From Neobacillus rhizophilus (GTDB lineage: Bacteria; Bacillota; Bacilli; Bacillales; Cytobacillaceae): 64,000 nt of DNA. The position numbers were made by a program, and so were the translations under genes. The DNA is taken from assembly GCF_018343535.1 (NCBI RefSeq), contig NZ_JAGYPF010000003.1, forward strand, positions 670,580 through 734,579. Direction: 5' to 3'. The notes under the pieces are model-generated. The model was not told the origin of the DNA, did not search any database, and saw only the letters and a list, made by a program, of their open reading frames with translations. Below are positions 16,601 through 25,987 of the stretch, in pieces (within the stretch, counting starts at the first letter, position 1; each line of letters opens with the position of its first letter).

Positions 16601-16720
16601 GTTTGGGAAAGTTTCTACTTTTATATTTTTAGTAGAATAAATTCCACCTCCAATTACAAGTACAGCAAGCAAAATGATTGCAACTGTATTTTTTAAGCTA
16701 AACTTCAATATTTTGTTCAA
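13601..16720 (-). CDS. RND-family efflux pump, SwrC/AcrB-like (1039 aa)
   Basis: Full-length resistance-nodulation-division permease of the inner membrane. TM1 at about 12-30, a large outer loop, a cluster of six spans from about 335 to 545 containing GGMAVAVGRIIDDSIVVIEN (the proton-relay region), a second outer loop, and the last spans from about 870 to 1030. It resembles SwrC (YerP) of B. subtilis, a surfactin/biocide exporter. The first loop contains an unusual Ser/Thr/Gly-rich insertion (GGQSQQTRPTTGTIGSTAGL, about 245). TTG start after GAGGGTGA. The two-component genes upstream, separated by a terminator, probably control it. No membrane-fusion partner is nearby, as usual in Gram-positives. 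Confidence 0.9.
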   Translation of the reverse strand: MNKILKFSLKNTVAIILLAVLVIGGGIYSTKNIKVETFPNVTFPALFVQATYPGHSTQELEQQLTIPIEDSIKQQKGYDTVTSTSRNNAATISVSYPFGTDIDKQKSTLEAAINKVTFPDGAKVEVIKIDKGAQAVYEVAFAGNDNQDIQSSIENDLVPTLEKISGVGTVTLDGAKTQKVSMELNQDMAQQYGLTLANIKEAIQLKNYKASFGQVNSGGTNIPLVMEGNSTSIDDLKNIEITVGGQSQQTRPTTGTIGSTAGLTSGTKGQTNSSAKQVKLKLSDIATIATTSSKDVITRFNGKDSYLVSITKTQNANTAEVVNNVKDKISSFNKNHHYTIYTVTDQGKDVENSISSLLKEGGYGILFSILVILIFLRNIRATLIAIVSLPISILSTIAVLKQFDYALNIMTLGGMAVAVGRIIDDSIVVIENIFRWRQKNKDLSMKQVAFHATKEVFGAVTSSTLTTLVVFAPIAFVTGIIGEVFRPFALAVVFSISASLIVAIILVPALGSIFFKKIKQVEKPSRLAGLYEKFLRGAFRKKTLVIVLSLLLLVGSFAIIPKLGVTFLPSSNANPAMQVKITVPSSLSLDQMDSVAKNVESYLKNKKGIDYSQLSIGISDNSAMMKGGSNNVIQFFIQLKNGQNIDELLSVYQKDFEKIAHNDYKGSTVTVKQTQSGGISSGNNLDIQLYGSDLTKLTEVSNQVTNLLSKNSQLKNVTSNLGDEQTQWKFAISSDGDKAGVTYLQLMSAIREYVSTVMVGNYTINGTIQEVDLSYDKKIASKTDLENIEIKTSEGTKKVSEVATIQDVNVPTTLYHDDGNQLVKVSAIIKGNNTTKVSTDVKKDINSLSLPKGITVSYGGGIKMISDGLSSLGLAMGAAIVLVFFVLTVTYSGFLTPLVILSSLLFVPIGALGGLLISGQPISMSAMIGMLMLIGVVVSNAIVLLDRVEKNRKRGLVLNEAIVEAAKIRLRPILMTAFATIFALIPLATSTSSSGLISQGLAVTVIGGLTTSTLLTLIFVPVLYSLVGKFRKHLTDDDS

Positions 16721-16832
16721 AAATAATCACCCTCTCTGATTCAAATTACACGAACTAGAATATAATAAGTTTGTGTCCTCTATGTGACCTTTTGATCGTG
16801 TTTAAAGAATTTTAATTTTTTACATAAAAAAA

Positions 16833-16850
16833 CAGACCCAAAAGGGACTG
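16833..16850 (-). terminator. Terminator after the histidine kinase gene
   Basis: CAGTCCC-TTTT-GGGTCTG on the minus strand followed by TTTTTTTATG. It separates the two-component genes from the pump gene, whose own promoter must lie in 16721-16832. Confidence 0.75.
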
Positions 16851-16870
16851 CTTTCCGCAACTGTTTGCTC

Positions 16871-18205
16871 CTATTTTCCTAAAATAATCCTAAAAGTTGT
16901 TTCTTCACCCTCTATACTATTTACAAAGATTTTTCCATTGTGTAGATCGATAATCCGTTTGACTACTGCTAATCCAAGCCCGTAACTTTCGGTGGTTCTC
17001 GTATGAGCTTTTTCTACTCGATAAAAGCGTTCAAAAATATAGGGTATATCTTTTTGAGGTATACCATAACCTGTATTTCTAATGATGATTTCGACATGAT
17101 GACCTTGTTCATGTCCTCGAATGGAAATTTTCCCATCTTCCCGATTATACTTAATGGCATTCGAATATAAATTGGTCCACACTTGATTCATTAATGATTC
17201 ATCAGCATAAACCTCAAGCTTTGGAATGTCAAAATCAATGTCAAGGCGCTTTTCCATCCATAAAGATTGCATCGTAACAAGCTGATTTCGTAATTGTCGA
17301 TCTAGGAGGTATAGCTTAGGATTGAACGGAGACTTGTTCGCTTCAAGGATTGACAAGTTCAACAATTGTTTGGTTAAACTTGAAAGACGTTCACTCTCTT
17401 GTTCAATAAGTTCAAAATAATGCTTTTCTTCAACTGTTTCCACAGCGCCATCTTTCAATGCGATTGCCATCCCCCTAATAGCTGTTAGCGGTGACTGAAG
17501 CTCATGGGACACGTTTGCAATGAAATCCTTACGCATTTGCTCCGTTTTATCTAATTCCTCTGCCATGAAATTAAAGCTTTGGGCTAACTGTCCTATTTCA
17601 TCCTTATTTTTTACATTCAAACGGATTTGAAAATTTCCTCTTGCTAATTCTTTTGTTGCATGGGTGATTCTAACAAGAGGTTTGACTAAAAATCGGGTTG
17701 TGGTTAAAATCAGCGAGGTTCCGATAAACAAAACGATAAATAATGCAGTTAATAAAATATTTCGAATCTGACTAAATTGTTCTGTCAAATTAGGTTTAAT
17801 AAATAACGCATATCTCCCGTTTTTAGTTTCAAATGGTAGTCCAATCAAAAGTGGTTCAACTTCTTTTCGATAGACATCACCGGCAATAACATCCCTAATC
17901 GTCTTTTTACTAAATTCTCTGGATTTTGGAACATTAGGTGTTTTGGATACCAAGCCATTTTGATCATAAAGATATACCTCATAAGGTAAGGAGGAAATGC
18001 TTTTTAAGTATTCATCAAAACCCTTATCACCTAAATTTTCGTATAAATTAATCATTCCTTTTCCTTGGTTAATGACCTCCGTTTCGCGAATTTTGATAAT
18101 TTGATTTTGAAAAAAAAGAGACGTGATTAAAAAGGAAAGTATCAATGACACAATAATAACAATAAAATAATTTAAAATATTTTTGATATAAATAGATCGG
18201 ATCAT
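16871..18205 (-). CDS. Sensor histidine kinase with HAMP domain (444 aa)
   Basis: Two membrane spans (about 11-31 and 150-170) enclose an extracellular sensor of ~115 residues. Then come HAMP (about 172-224), the dimerisation domain with phospho-acceptor His234 in FIANVSHELQSPLTAIRG, and the ATPase domain with N box NQVWTNLYSNAIKY, G1 IRNTGYGIP, F box FERFYR and G2 GLGLAVVKRI. It should phosphorylate the response regulator whose gene overlaps its start by four bases (ATGA). Signal unknown, likely cell-envelope or biocide stress given the pump next door. Confidence 0.93.
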   Translation of the reverse strand: MIRSIYIKNILNYFIVIIVSLILSFLITSLFFQNQIIKIRETEVINQGKGMINLYENLGDKGFDEYLKSISSLPYEVYLYDQNGLVSKTPNVPKSREFSKKTIRDVIAGDVYRKEVEPLLIGLPFETKNGRYALFIKPNLTEQFSQIRNILLTALFIVLFIGTSLILTTTRFLVKPLVRITHATKELARGNFQIRLNVKNKDEIGQLAQSFNFMAEELDKTEQMRKDFIANVSHELQSPLTAIRGMAIALKDGAVETVEEKHYFELIEQESERLSSLTKQLLNLSILEANKSPFNPKLYLLDRQLRNQLVTMQSLWMEKRLDIDFDIPKLEVYADESLMNQVWTNLYSNAIKYNREDGKISIRGHEQGHHVEIIIRNTGYGIPQKDIPYIFERFYRVEKAHTRTTESYGLGLAVVKRIIDLHNGKIFVNSIEGEETTFRIILGK

Positions 18206-18879
18206 GATAAAACCTCTAATTTATAACCAAGTCCCCTTACAGTAGTAATTTGCAGAATGTCCTCATAATTTTTAAATTGCTTTCGGAGTTTTTTTATGTG
18301 AGTATCGACTGTTCTTTCATCTCCTTCATAATCAAGTCCCCAAATTCTCTCGATCAGCTGATCTCTTGTAAAAATTTTTCCAGTTTGACTTGCTAGCATA
18401 TATAATAACTCAAACTGCTTAATTGGTAGCAAGAAATCCTCATCCTTGATTTGAACCTTATAGCTGCTACTATCAAGGGAAATATCATTAAAAGTTATTC
18501 TCCCGGCCGAAGCTACACCATATCTTTTTAAGAGGGATTTCACTCGCATAACAAGCTCAACTGGATGAAAAGGCTTTGTGACATAATCATCTGTGCCTAG
18601 TTTAAAACCTTTAATGGTATCATTTGTTTCAGCTCTAGCTGTTAACATCAAAACGGGAATCTCGAAATTAGATTTAATTTTTTCACAAAGCTCCCAACCA
18701 TCTACATTTGGCATCATCAAATCAATAACCGCACAGTCTATTTTCTCTTGTTCTAATATGTCAAGTGCCTCTTTGCCATCACAGGCGATTTTTGTTTGAA
18801 ACCCTTCTTTCTCTAAATAAAGCTGTGTCACCCTACGGATATTAACATCATCATCTGCAATTAATATTGTTGTCTTCAT
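18202..18879 (-). CDS. OmpR/PhoB-type response regulator (225 aa)
   Basis: Receiver domain (residues 1-115) with acidic DDD at 9-11, phospho-accepting Asp53 in VIDLMMPNVDG and the conserved Lys in VTKPF, followed by a winged-helix DNA-binding domain (about 128-224, with DQLIERIWGLDYEGDERTVD). ATG start after TAGGAGGAAT. First gene of the two-component operon. By position it probably activates the RND pump gene; no operator was identified. Confidence 0.94.
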   Translation of the reverse strand: MKTTILIADDDVNIRRVTQLYLEKEGFQTKIACDGKEALDILEQEKIDCAVIDLMMPNVDGWELCEKIKSNFEIPVLMLTARAETNDTIKGFKLGTDDYVTKPFHPVELVMRVKSLLKRYGVASAGRITFNDISLDSSSYKVQIKDEDFLLPIKQFELLYMLASQTGKIFTRDQLIERIWGLDYEGDERTVDTHIKKLRKQFKNYEDILQITTVRGLGYKLEVLS

Positions 18880-19168
18880 TATGTACGTATTCCTCCTATA
18901 GAGATAAGTCTATTTTAACTAATTATGATTGGGATTTTAATTATTTTTTAACTGATTCTGGGTAACTTAGAGTTGAATATTGGGGTTGTACGATTGAATT
19001 TAAAACTCGATAGGAAGGAATATTTTTGAAAATTTTACCTGAATATTGTTTTTTCATTTTAGTAACAAAAAAACAATTAAATTTTGCTCTCTTTAAAAAT
19101 TGGTTAGGTTCATCCCAAACAGCAAAGAATCCCTTATAGTCATCATAAGATCCCATTAAAAGAACGCC

Positions 19169-19199
19169 GTTCCCACCAACAAAATTTGTTGGTGGGAAC
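19169..19199. repeat. Perfect 31-bp inverted repeat
   Basis: GTTCCCACCAACAAA, A, TTTGTTGGTGGGAAC. As RNA it gives a 12-bp stem with a 7-base loop but lacks a T run on either side. It lies between the two-component operon and the NUDIX region. Confidence 0.6.
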
Positions 19200-19223
19200 T
19201 CTATAAGTTATTCCATAATATGG

Positions 19224-19310
19224 CCCGTTTGTTGAATAAGCACACCTTCAAAATTTCGTATAAATATTAGTGTTTAAAAGCTTGATTTTAGAAAGTGATT
19301 TGAAGATATT
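19224..19310. repeat. Left half of split repeat flanking NUDIX gene
   Basis: CCCGTTTGTTGAATAAGCAC to TTTGAAGATATT, about 90% like 13160-13248. The right half is at 19893-19930. Confidence 0.75.
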
Positions 19311-19429
19311 ATTAGGATTTTGATTCGAGTCAATTTTTCGAAAAAAAATAAACAAAAAATGACCATTGCAGCACCTATCCACCAAAAATGGTATCATAAT
19401 GGCTAGTGAAATGTAGAGGAGGATTTCTC

Positions 19430-19828
19430 TTGAAAAAGCTTGTCAAAGTTGTTGCTGCCATTATCGAAAACGACCAACAAGACATTCTATGTGCTCTTAG
19501 TTCTCCACAAATGTCGATTCCAAATATGTGGGAGTTTCCTGGTGGAAAAGTGGAAGAGAAAGAGGACATTTATTCAGCCCTAAAAAGAGAAATTGATGAA
19601 GAGTTGGGCTGTAAGATTGAGACATTTAATGAAGTTTTGAATGACAACACTCATGAATACGACACATTTATCATAAATTTGATCTCAATTAAATGTAGAG
19701 TAGTTGAAGGAACACCAACGCCAAGTGAGCATTCAAAGTTAATCTGGTTAAAAAGACAAAACTTAGATTCGCTCAAGTGGGCTCCGGCGGATATTCCAGC
19801 AGTTGAGCAATTAATCCAAGAAAAATAG
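19430..19828 (+). CDS. NUDIX hydrolase, MutT-like (132 aa)
   Basis: (Deoxy)nucleoside triphosphate pyrophosphohydrolase of the MutT/8-oxo-dGTP type. The Nudix box is intact: GGKVEEKEDIYSALKREIDE then ELGC, matching GX5EX7REUXEEXGU at about residues 38-61. TTG at 19430 is chosen because AGGAGG (19417-19422) precedes it and a second copy of the gene at 41848 starts in the same way. The two proteins share about nine residues in ten. The gene with ~110 bases of flank interrupts a repeat found uninterrupted at 13.2 kb, so it looks inserted as a cassette. Confidence 0.85.
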   Translation: MKKLVKVVAAIIENDQQDILCALSSPQMSIPNMWEFPGGKVEEKEDIYSALKREIDEELGCKIETFNEVLNDNTHEYDTFIINLISIKCRVVEGTPTPSEHSKLIWLKRQNLDSLKWAPADIPAVEQLIQEK

Positions 19829-20482
19829 TCTTCACGAAATGAGAAGACTATACATTCTTTGTAAACTCAGTATATTAAGATGCAGGAGCTTCATTCTCTA
19901 ATTCCACGATGACAGTAAAAGACTTATCTTCTTCTGTTTCTGGCATTTAAATAATGCATATTTTGGCAGTATGTTCATTAATCATTTTGAATCATTACTC
20001 AAGGTAGAATTGTATAGAGGGTTATATTTATACATAACAGCCTAACTATGCTTATTGTATTAACGAAGCAGATTAGTTCAACAAGAGATACCATAAAACC
20101 TCATTTTCTTATGCAGCTGCTAGGCTTCTTTATAAGCCGAAAACGTTGATTCATCAAGGATGTATAAAATCCTATATAAACGATAAAAATGGACGCTGTG
20201 AAACCCCTTGGAAGCCAAGGGGTTTTGTTGTGGTCAGGTTCTAATAGGAGTGATTATGTTAACTAAAATTGAATAACGTATAAAGCTTAAAAATAGAAAA
20301 AACTACTGCTCCAGTAATTTTTCTGTTACGTAACAAGACATTAGGGTTAGGCATTATACTTTACGTAACTTGAGTTAGGTTAAAGTAAATTAACATTTTG
20401 GAAACCCTTATAAATTAATATAAAGATTTTTTCTATCAATAAGATGTTTTGTTTTATATAAGTTACGTTCCTATATGAATAA
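19829..20482. other. Gap with repeat halves and hairpins
   Basis: Holds the right half of the split repeat (19893-19930), a segment (19963-20000) that is an inverted copy of part of 13017-13056, a GATTAGTTCAACAAG repeat end near 20069, a terminator-like hairpin AAACCCCTTGG/CCAAGGGGTTTT (20201-20226) and three TTACGTAAC-like palindromes (about 20332, 20362, 20461). No gene seen. Confidence 0.5.
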
Positions 20483-20515
20483 AGGCAGCTTTCAATTTCT
20501 TGCTGAAAGCTGCCT
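20483..20515 (-). terminator. 12-bp hairpin terminator past the aceA remnant
   Basis: AGGCAGCTTTCA / TGAAAGCTGCCT with a 9-base loop. It is about 80 bases past the last codon of the broken isocitrate lyase and is probably the original end of that operon. Confidence 0.7.
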
Positions 20516-20595
20516 AGTTAATTAGATTTTAATTGTATTTTACTATCTAGGGATATATCTACTTTAGTCTAACTATTATAGCCTATTTTGAAAAT

Positions 20596-21586
20596 TTATT
20601 GTTGGTATGTTTCAATGGTTTCGACATCCAATTTCTTTTTCCAGTTGAAAGATGGTGAGCAGTTGTAAGCCAACATTTTACCAGGGAATTTAGCATGAAT
20701 AGCATCGGCAAACTTTTGAGCTTCCTCTAAATTCGGCTCTGAAGGCTCGCACCAAATGAGATCCGCGTAAGGTGCATAGGCAAGTCCTCGAGCGATCGCT
20801 TGGTCGATTCCTGCACGCGTGCGGTAGAAACCTTCTGGTGTACGGTCACCTGTAATAAATTCACGATCTGCAGGATCAATGTCACTTGTAATGAGGTCCG
20901 CTGCATCTGCATCTGTACGTGCGATTAATACAGTAGGACGCCCATGACGTCTGCCGCAAGACGTGCTGAAATTAAGTTGCGTACCGCTGTTTGTGTTGGA
21001 AGCAATACTTTACCACCTAAGTGACCGCATTTTTTCTCTGAAGATAATTGATCTTCAAAGTGAACCCCGGCTGCACCTGACTCAATCATCTCTTTCATCA
21101 GCTCAAAAACGTTTAATTGACCGCCAAACCCTGCCTCAGCGTCTGCCACGATTGGTAAGAAGTAATCAATGTCTCCTTCTTCCTCCAGATGCTGAATTTG
21201 GTCTGCACGTTGAAGCGCCTGATTAATACGTTTTACAACGTGAGGTACGCTGTTTGCTGGATATAAACTTTGGTTCGGGTAAATATTACCTGAAAGGTTT
21301 GCATCTGCAGCTACTTGCCAACCACTTAAATAAATAGCTTTTAATCCAGCTTTTGCTTGGTGGACGGCTTGGTTCCCCGTCAATGCACCTAATGCGTTAA
21401 TGTAATCTTCCTCATTCAAAAGTTCCAGAGACGTTCTGCCCCTCTTCTCGCAAGCGTATGCTCAATTTGAACGGATCCTCGGAGTTTGACAACTTCCTCT
21501 GCAGAATAATGACGTTCTATCCCTTCCCAACGAGCCTCCATTAACCATTGTTTTTCCAATGCTTTAATTTGTTCGTTTCTATTCAT
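20596..21586 (-). pseudogene. aceA: Isocitrate lyase, broken by two frameshifts and truncated
   Basis: Isocitrate lyase splits isocitrate to glyoxylate and succinate in the glyoxylate shunt. Three frames line up: [20 protein letters not shown] to ERLWN (21586-21425), then [20 protein letters not shown] through the catalytic KKCGH to AADVMGV (about 21424-20945), then [20 protein letters not shown] to [17 protein letters not shown] (to 20596). One missing base at each junction (near 21424 and 20942, both at short C runs) would restore the frame. The protein also stops roughly 95 residues short of the normal ~425, with no remaining homology downstream, so it looks dead even if the indels were assembly errors. 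Next to adk-like and acsA genes. Confidence 0.88.
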
Positions 21587-21719
21587 TACTCTCCACGCCT
21601 TAAATATTTATAATTTTCTGTATATCCTTTAGAATCATTGCCTGATATTGCAACACTAATGGATGTTTCTCATTTCTCATACAAAGATATGAATGAAAGC
21701 TAATAAGGTAAATCTTTTT

Positions 21720-22430
<711 letters not shown>

Positions 22431-22519
22431 CTATTTATTTCCTTAATCCATTCCAAATGAGATGGTGGTTGCTGACTTCCTCTAAAAAAGTGAGAAATCT
22501 AGCCCAATTATCTTATTTT

Positions 22520-24238
22520 CTAGTCTTCCATTGTGGATAAATCACCTGTCGGTAAATCGAGCTCCCATGCTTTTAGGACACGTCTCATAATTTTTCCGCT
22601 TCTTGTTTTCGGGAGTGTCTCACGAAACTCAATTTCTCTTGGAGCAGCATGCGCAGCAAGTCCCTCTTTCACAAAAAGACGAATTTCTTCTTTCAATTCA
22701 TCCGAAGCTTCATATCCTTCTCTTAAGGCAATAAATGCTTTAATAATTTCCCCCCGTACCGGATCAGGTTTTCCAATAACCCCCGCTTCAGCGACTGCCG
22801 GGAATTCAACTAATTTACTTTCCACTTCAAACGGTCCGACACGTTCCCCCGCGGTCATAATCACATCGTCGACACGTCCTTGAAACCAAAAGTAACCATC
22901 TTCGTCCTTGTAGGCAGAATCCCCGGATACATACCAGTCGTTTGGTAAGAAGTATGATTCATATTTTTCCTCGTTGTTCCAAATAGCTCTCATCATGGAC
23001 GGCCAACCTTTTTTAATCGCTAAATTCCCCATGTGGTACGGCGGCAGTTCTTCTCCCTGGTCATCAACGATAGCTGCCTGAACACTCGGTATTGGTTTCC
23101 CCATCGATCCCGGCTTAATCTCCATTGACGGGTAATTGCAAATAACCTGTGCTCCTGTCTCTGTCATCCACCATGTATCATGAATGCGCAAGTCAAAGAC
23201 TTTTTTCCCCCAACGAACGACTTCAGGATTTAGCGGTTCACCAACGCTTAAAATATGTTGTAGTGAACGTAAATCGAATTTTGTTACAAGTCCGTCCCCC
23301 GCTCCCATTAACATACGGAAAGCAGTTGGAGCACTATACCAGACGGTTACACCGTAATTCTCGATTGTTTGATACCAATCCTCCGGGCTAAAGCGGCTAC
23401 CGCGGATGACATTTGTAGCACCGACTAGCCATGGGGCAAATGCACCATAGAAAGTACCTGTTACCCATCCCGGGTCCGCTGTGCACCAATATACATCATC
23501 ATCTTTTAAATCCAATACCCACTTTGCGGTTTGATAATGCTGGACCATCGCATTATGAACATGGAATACCCCTTTTGGTTTTCCAGTCGAACCAGACGTA
23601 TAGTGAAGAACAAGACCATCTTCTCGATCTACCCATTCGATTTCTAGATGTTCGCTTGCCGTTTCCATTCTCTTATAAAAATCAATATATAGTCCTTCTT
23701 CTTTCACACCACTTCCAACAATGACAACATGCTTTAAATGCGGCAATTCATTAACTGGAACACGTCCCAAAAGTTCAGATGTCGTAACGAGAACCTTCGC
23801 TTCACTATCTTCCAAACGATCACGAACAGCCGCTTCCATAAATGCTTCGAATAACGGACCAACAACGGCTCCTAATTTGATAGCGCCCAATAAGACGAAA
23901 TAAAGTTCAGGCGATCGCGGCATAAAGATAAACACCCGGTCTCCTTTTTCCACACCAACTGCCTTTTTAAGAACATTCCCAGCCTTATTGGAATAATCTT
24001 TCATATCTTGAAATGTGTACTGTTCATTTCGGTCTTTATCAGAAAAATACAGGGCTACCTTATTCCTTTTGTCTGATTCTGCATGACGATCGATTGCTTC
24101 ATAAGCCATGTTGACTAGTCCTGTTTCACTCCAGCTGAAACTTTTTTCCGCTTCCGACCAATTAAATGACTTGTATGTCGTATCATAATCTTCTAAGTTA
24201 AAACATCGTCCCTTAACAGAAGTCGCTTTCATTCCCAT
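22520..24238 (-). CDS. acsA: Acetyl-CoA synthetase (572 aa)
   Basis: ATP + acetate + CoA to acetyl-CoA + AMP + PPi. ANL-superfamily motifs: LHYTSGSTGKPKG (P-loop), HDTWWMTETGA (adenine site), YVSGDSAYKDEDGY, RVDDVIMTAGERVG (hinge) and PKTRSGKIMRR with the lysine that is acetylated to switch off AcsA enzymes. ATG follows GGGAGAGATAAAAG. 130 bases upstream of the adenylate kinase in the same direction, followed by the broken isocitrate lyase: an acetate-assimilation block. Length agrees with B. subtilis AcsA. Confidence 0.93.
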   Translation of the reverse strand: MGMKATSVKGRCFNLEDYDTTYKSFNWSEAEKSFSWSETGLVNMAYEAIDRHAESDKRNKVALYFSDKDRNEQYTFQDMKDYSNKAGNVLKKAVGVEKGDRVFIFMPRSPELYFVLLGAIKLGAVVGPLFEAFMEAAVRDRLEDSEAKVLVTTSELLGRVPVNELPHLKHVVIVGSGVKEEGLYIDFYKRMETASEHLEIEWVDREDGLVLHYTSGSTGKPKGVFHVHNAMVQHYQTAKWVLDLKDDDVYWCTADPGWVTGTFYGAFAPWLVGATNVIRGSRFSPEDWYQTIENYGVTVWYSAPTAFRMLMGAGDGLVTKFDLRSLQHILSVGEPLNPEVVRWGKKVFDLRIHDTWWMTETGAQVICNYPSMEIKPGSMGKPIPSVQAAIVDDQGEELPPYHMGNLAIKKGWPSMMRAIWNNEEKYESYFLPNDWYVSGDSAYKDEDGYFWFQGRVDDVIMTAGERVGPFEVESKLVEFPAVAEAGVIGKPDPVRGEIIKAFIALREGYEASDELKEEIRLFVKEGLAAHAAPREIEFRETLPKTRSGKIMRRVLKAWELDLPTGDLSTMED

Positions 24239-24535
24239 CTTTTATCTCTCCCTTTTCTTAATGCGCATTAGTAAAAAATCATGCCCCTCCATAGTCAATA
24301 TCTAGTTTTCCAGCAAGCACCTTATTCTTTAACACTTTTGTGTATTCGTTCTAAAATGGCCAAGAGGTAAAATTGCTCATCCATACAAAGGGTTTATAAT
24401 ACCTACTTCTGATCCATACCATACAACAAAAGCCGGCCAATCAACACTCGTTAGTTCAAGTATTCACATAACCCGGAGGGTTGATTTTTAGGCGAACGTA
24501 TGAATACTTAACGTTCCTCGATTGGGACATACGTT
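24239..24535. other. Gap with a repeat end, no gene
   Basis: Contains ACACTCGTTAGTTCAAG (about 24445-24461), a copy of the dispersed repeat end, next to the start of the IS66 remnant. Confidence 0.4.
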
Positions 24536-25050
24536 TGATGTTTCGGACCAGTTTAATCTGCACGACGGCGAATTATACTGTTCCGAAATGTGTGCAATGC
24601 TCATTTACTTCGCGACCTAAAAGCTGGTTATAAACGAACAGAACAAACGTGGAATCAGGATATGATCGCGTTTCTTCTTTTGGCGAAGCAACAGCGAGAG
24701 TGTCAAGACGATCCTTTGAATTCCATGGTAGTCACATGGATGGATGATACCCATCTAGCTATTTTGAAAAAAGGATATAAGCAAAATACGACTTTGGTCA
24801 ACCATAATGCGGAAAAGTTATTGAATCGACTTTCCAAACACCAAGATTCTGTCTTACTATTTGTAGAAAACATGGATGTCCCCTTTGATAATAACTTGGC
24901 CAAACGAGATTTACGTATGGCCAAGGTGAAGCAAAAAGTCTCAGTTCATTCCGAAGTGAAGCAGATGCACAGAATTCCGCCATGGCATGAAGCTTTTTTA
25001 GTACACTGAAAAAAGCAAAAAAGGAATCTGTTTGAACCTATAAAACACGT
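24536..25050 (+). pseudogene. IS66-family transposase remnant (C-terminal half)
   Basis: Reading through frame changes: HDGELYCS, then CNAHLLRDLKAGYKRTEQTW, LLNRLSKHQDSVLLFVENMD, PFDNNLAKRDLRMAKVKQKV and, after another shift near 24950, a KKAKKESV-like tail. These are the conserved C-terminal blocks of IS66 transposases (CNAHLLRELK and the catalytic E in D-N-N-x-A-E/K-R; here the usual Glu of NNLAERDLR is Lys). The N-terminal half and the element ends are missing. Confidence 0.8.
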
Positions 25051-25516
25051 ATAAAAAATAAAGAAGAAATATTCGAAACCTAGTTTACGAGGTGATTTGT
25101 GATGAGTTACCTCTATTTGTGTTGATTTAACAGGGATCTGAGTAACAGAACCTAATGATAAAAAAAGGTAAGGAAATGGAACATGAGTAAAAAAACGTAT
25201 TTACTGTAGACTCCTTCCTTTAGGATTAGTACCTTTCTCCCTTTGAGTTAATTCTATAAATACTGTACTTGTTCCCCAACTCTATCATCTAAGTATTTCT
25301 TACATTGGTATTATTCTAGGTTCCAAGCCTTATTAAGCTCTTAAAACCTGTTAAAGGTAGTAAATAAATCTGTAAAAGTGTACTTTTATGAACATTAGAA
25401 TTTACAAAGAGTTGATTAGATTTCTTGCATCAAAACCAATACAAGTTAATTAGGTAACATAAAGTAGTAGTGCTGTCAGAACCACCATTCAGATATACAT
25501 ATTGCGAGTATTTATT
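25051..25516. other. Intergenic region, nothing recognised
   Basis: About 465 bases. A weak inverted repeat GAGGT...ACCTC (25090-25114) and AT-rich sequence; no coding frame with an SD. Confidence 0.4.
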
Positions 25517-25735
25517 TTAGTCGAAATTTCTATTTTTTCTCCCTATCTTGTTTTCTGTTCCATTAAAGATTTTTCTAATATTTTCTTTGTGCCGAAATAT
25601 TAGAAATATGCTAATGAAAAAAGAGAAACCCATAATCAACTTATCTTCAAATAATAAACTATAAATAAAAACTGAAATTTGAGAAGGTAAAAGGACAAAA
25701 TCCCTTGCGATGAAAGGGAGGGCTACATTGAACAT
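25517..25735 (-). pseudogene. Chimeric remnant: MFS N-terminus joined to PlsY C-terminus
   Basis: The single frame begins MFNVALPFIARDFVLLPSQI, the first-helix signature of 14-span drug exporters of the major facilitator superfamily, and then changes to FFISIFLIFRHKENIRKIFN then GTENKIG, the C-terminal end of the glycerol-3-phosphate acyltransferase PlsY. Neither part is functional alone. The junction, near 25665, marks a past deletion or illegitimate recombination that removed most of two genes. Confidence 0.6.
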
Positions 25736-25987
25736 GGTAGTATGTTTGTCAGTAGGACACTAAACTGCAAAGCTAGAAAAAAATATACTCATTCTTTATT
25801 TTCTGTTCATGGCTAACTGACATGTTTTTCACATCCGTTGTCAACAAATTTTTTGAGTAAATCCAATGTTCTTCAACCTGATGCAGCCCTCACTTGCTTT
25901 TTTTATTTAAAACAGTATAAAGCTTGATTCCAAAGTAACCTATTCCCTAAAATTGAATCGTCATATTGGCTGCTGTTTCACACGATC

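Noticed and set aside
18941-19156. 71-codon leftward frame beginning MGSYDDYKGFFAVWDEPN
   Set aside because: The first part looks protein-like, but there is no SD, the rest is not conserved-looking and the frame starts beside an inverted repeat. At best an unrecognised remnant.
20925-21419. A short stand-alone isocitrate-lyase-like gene
   Set aside because: Flanking frames carry the adjoining N- and C-terminal sequence of the same enzyme, so this is the middle of a frameshifted aceA.
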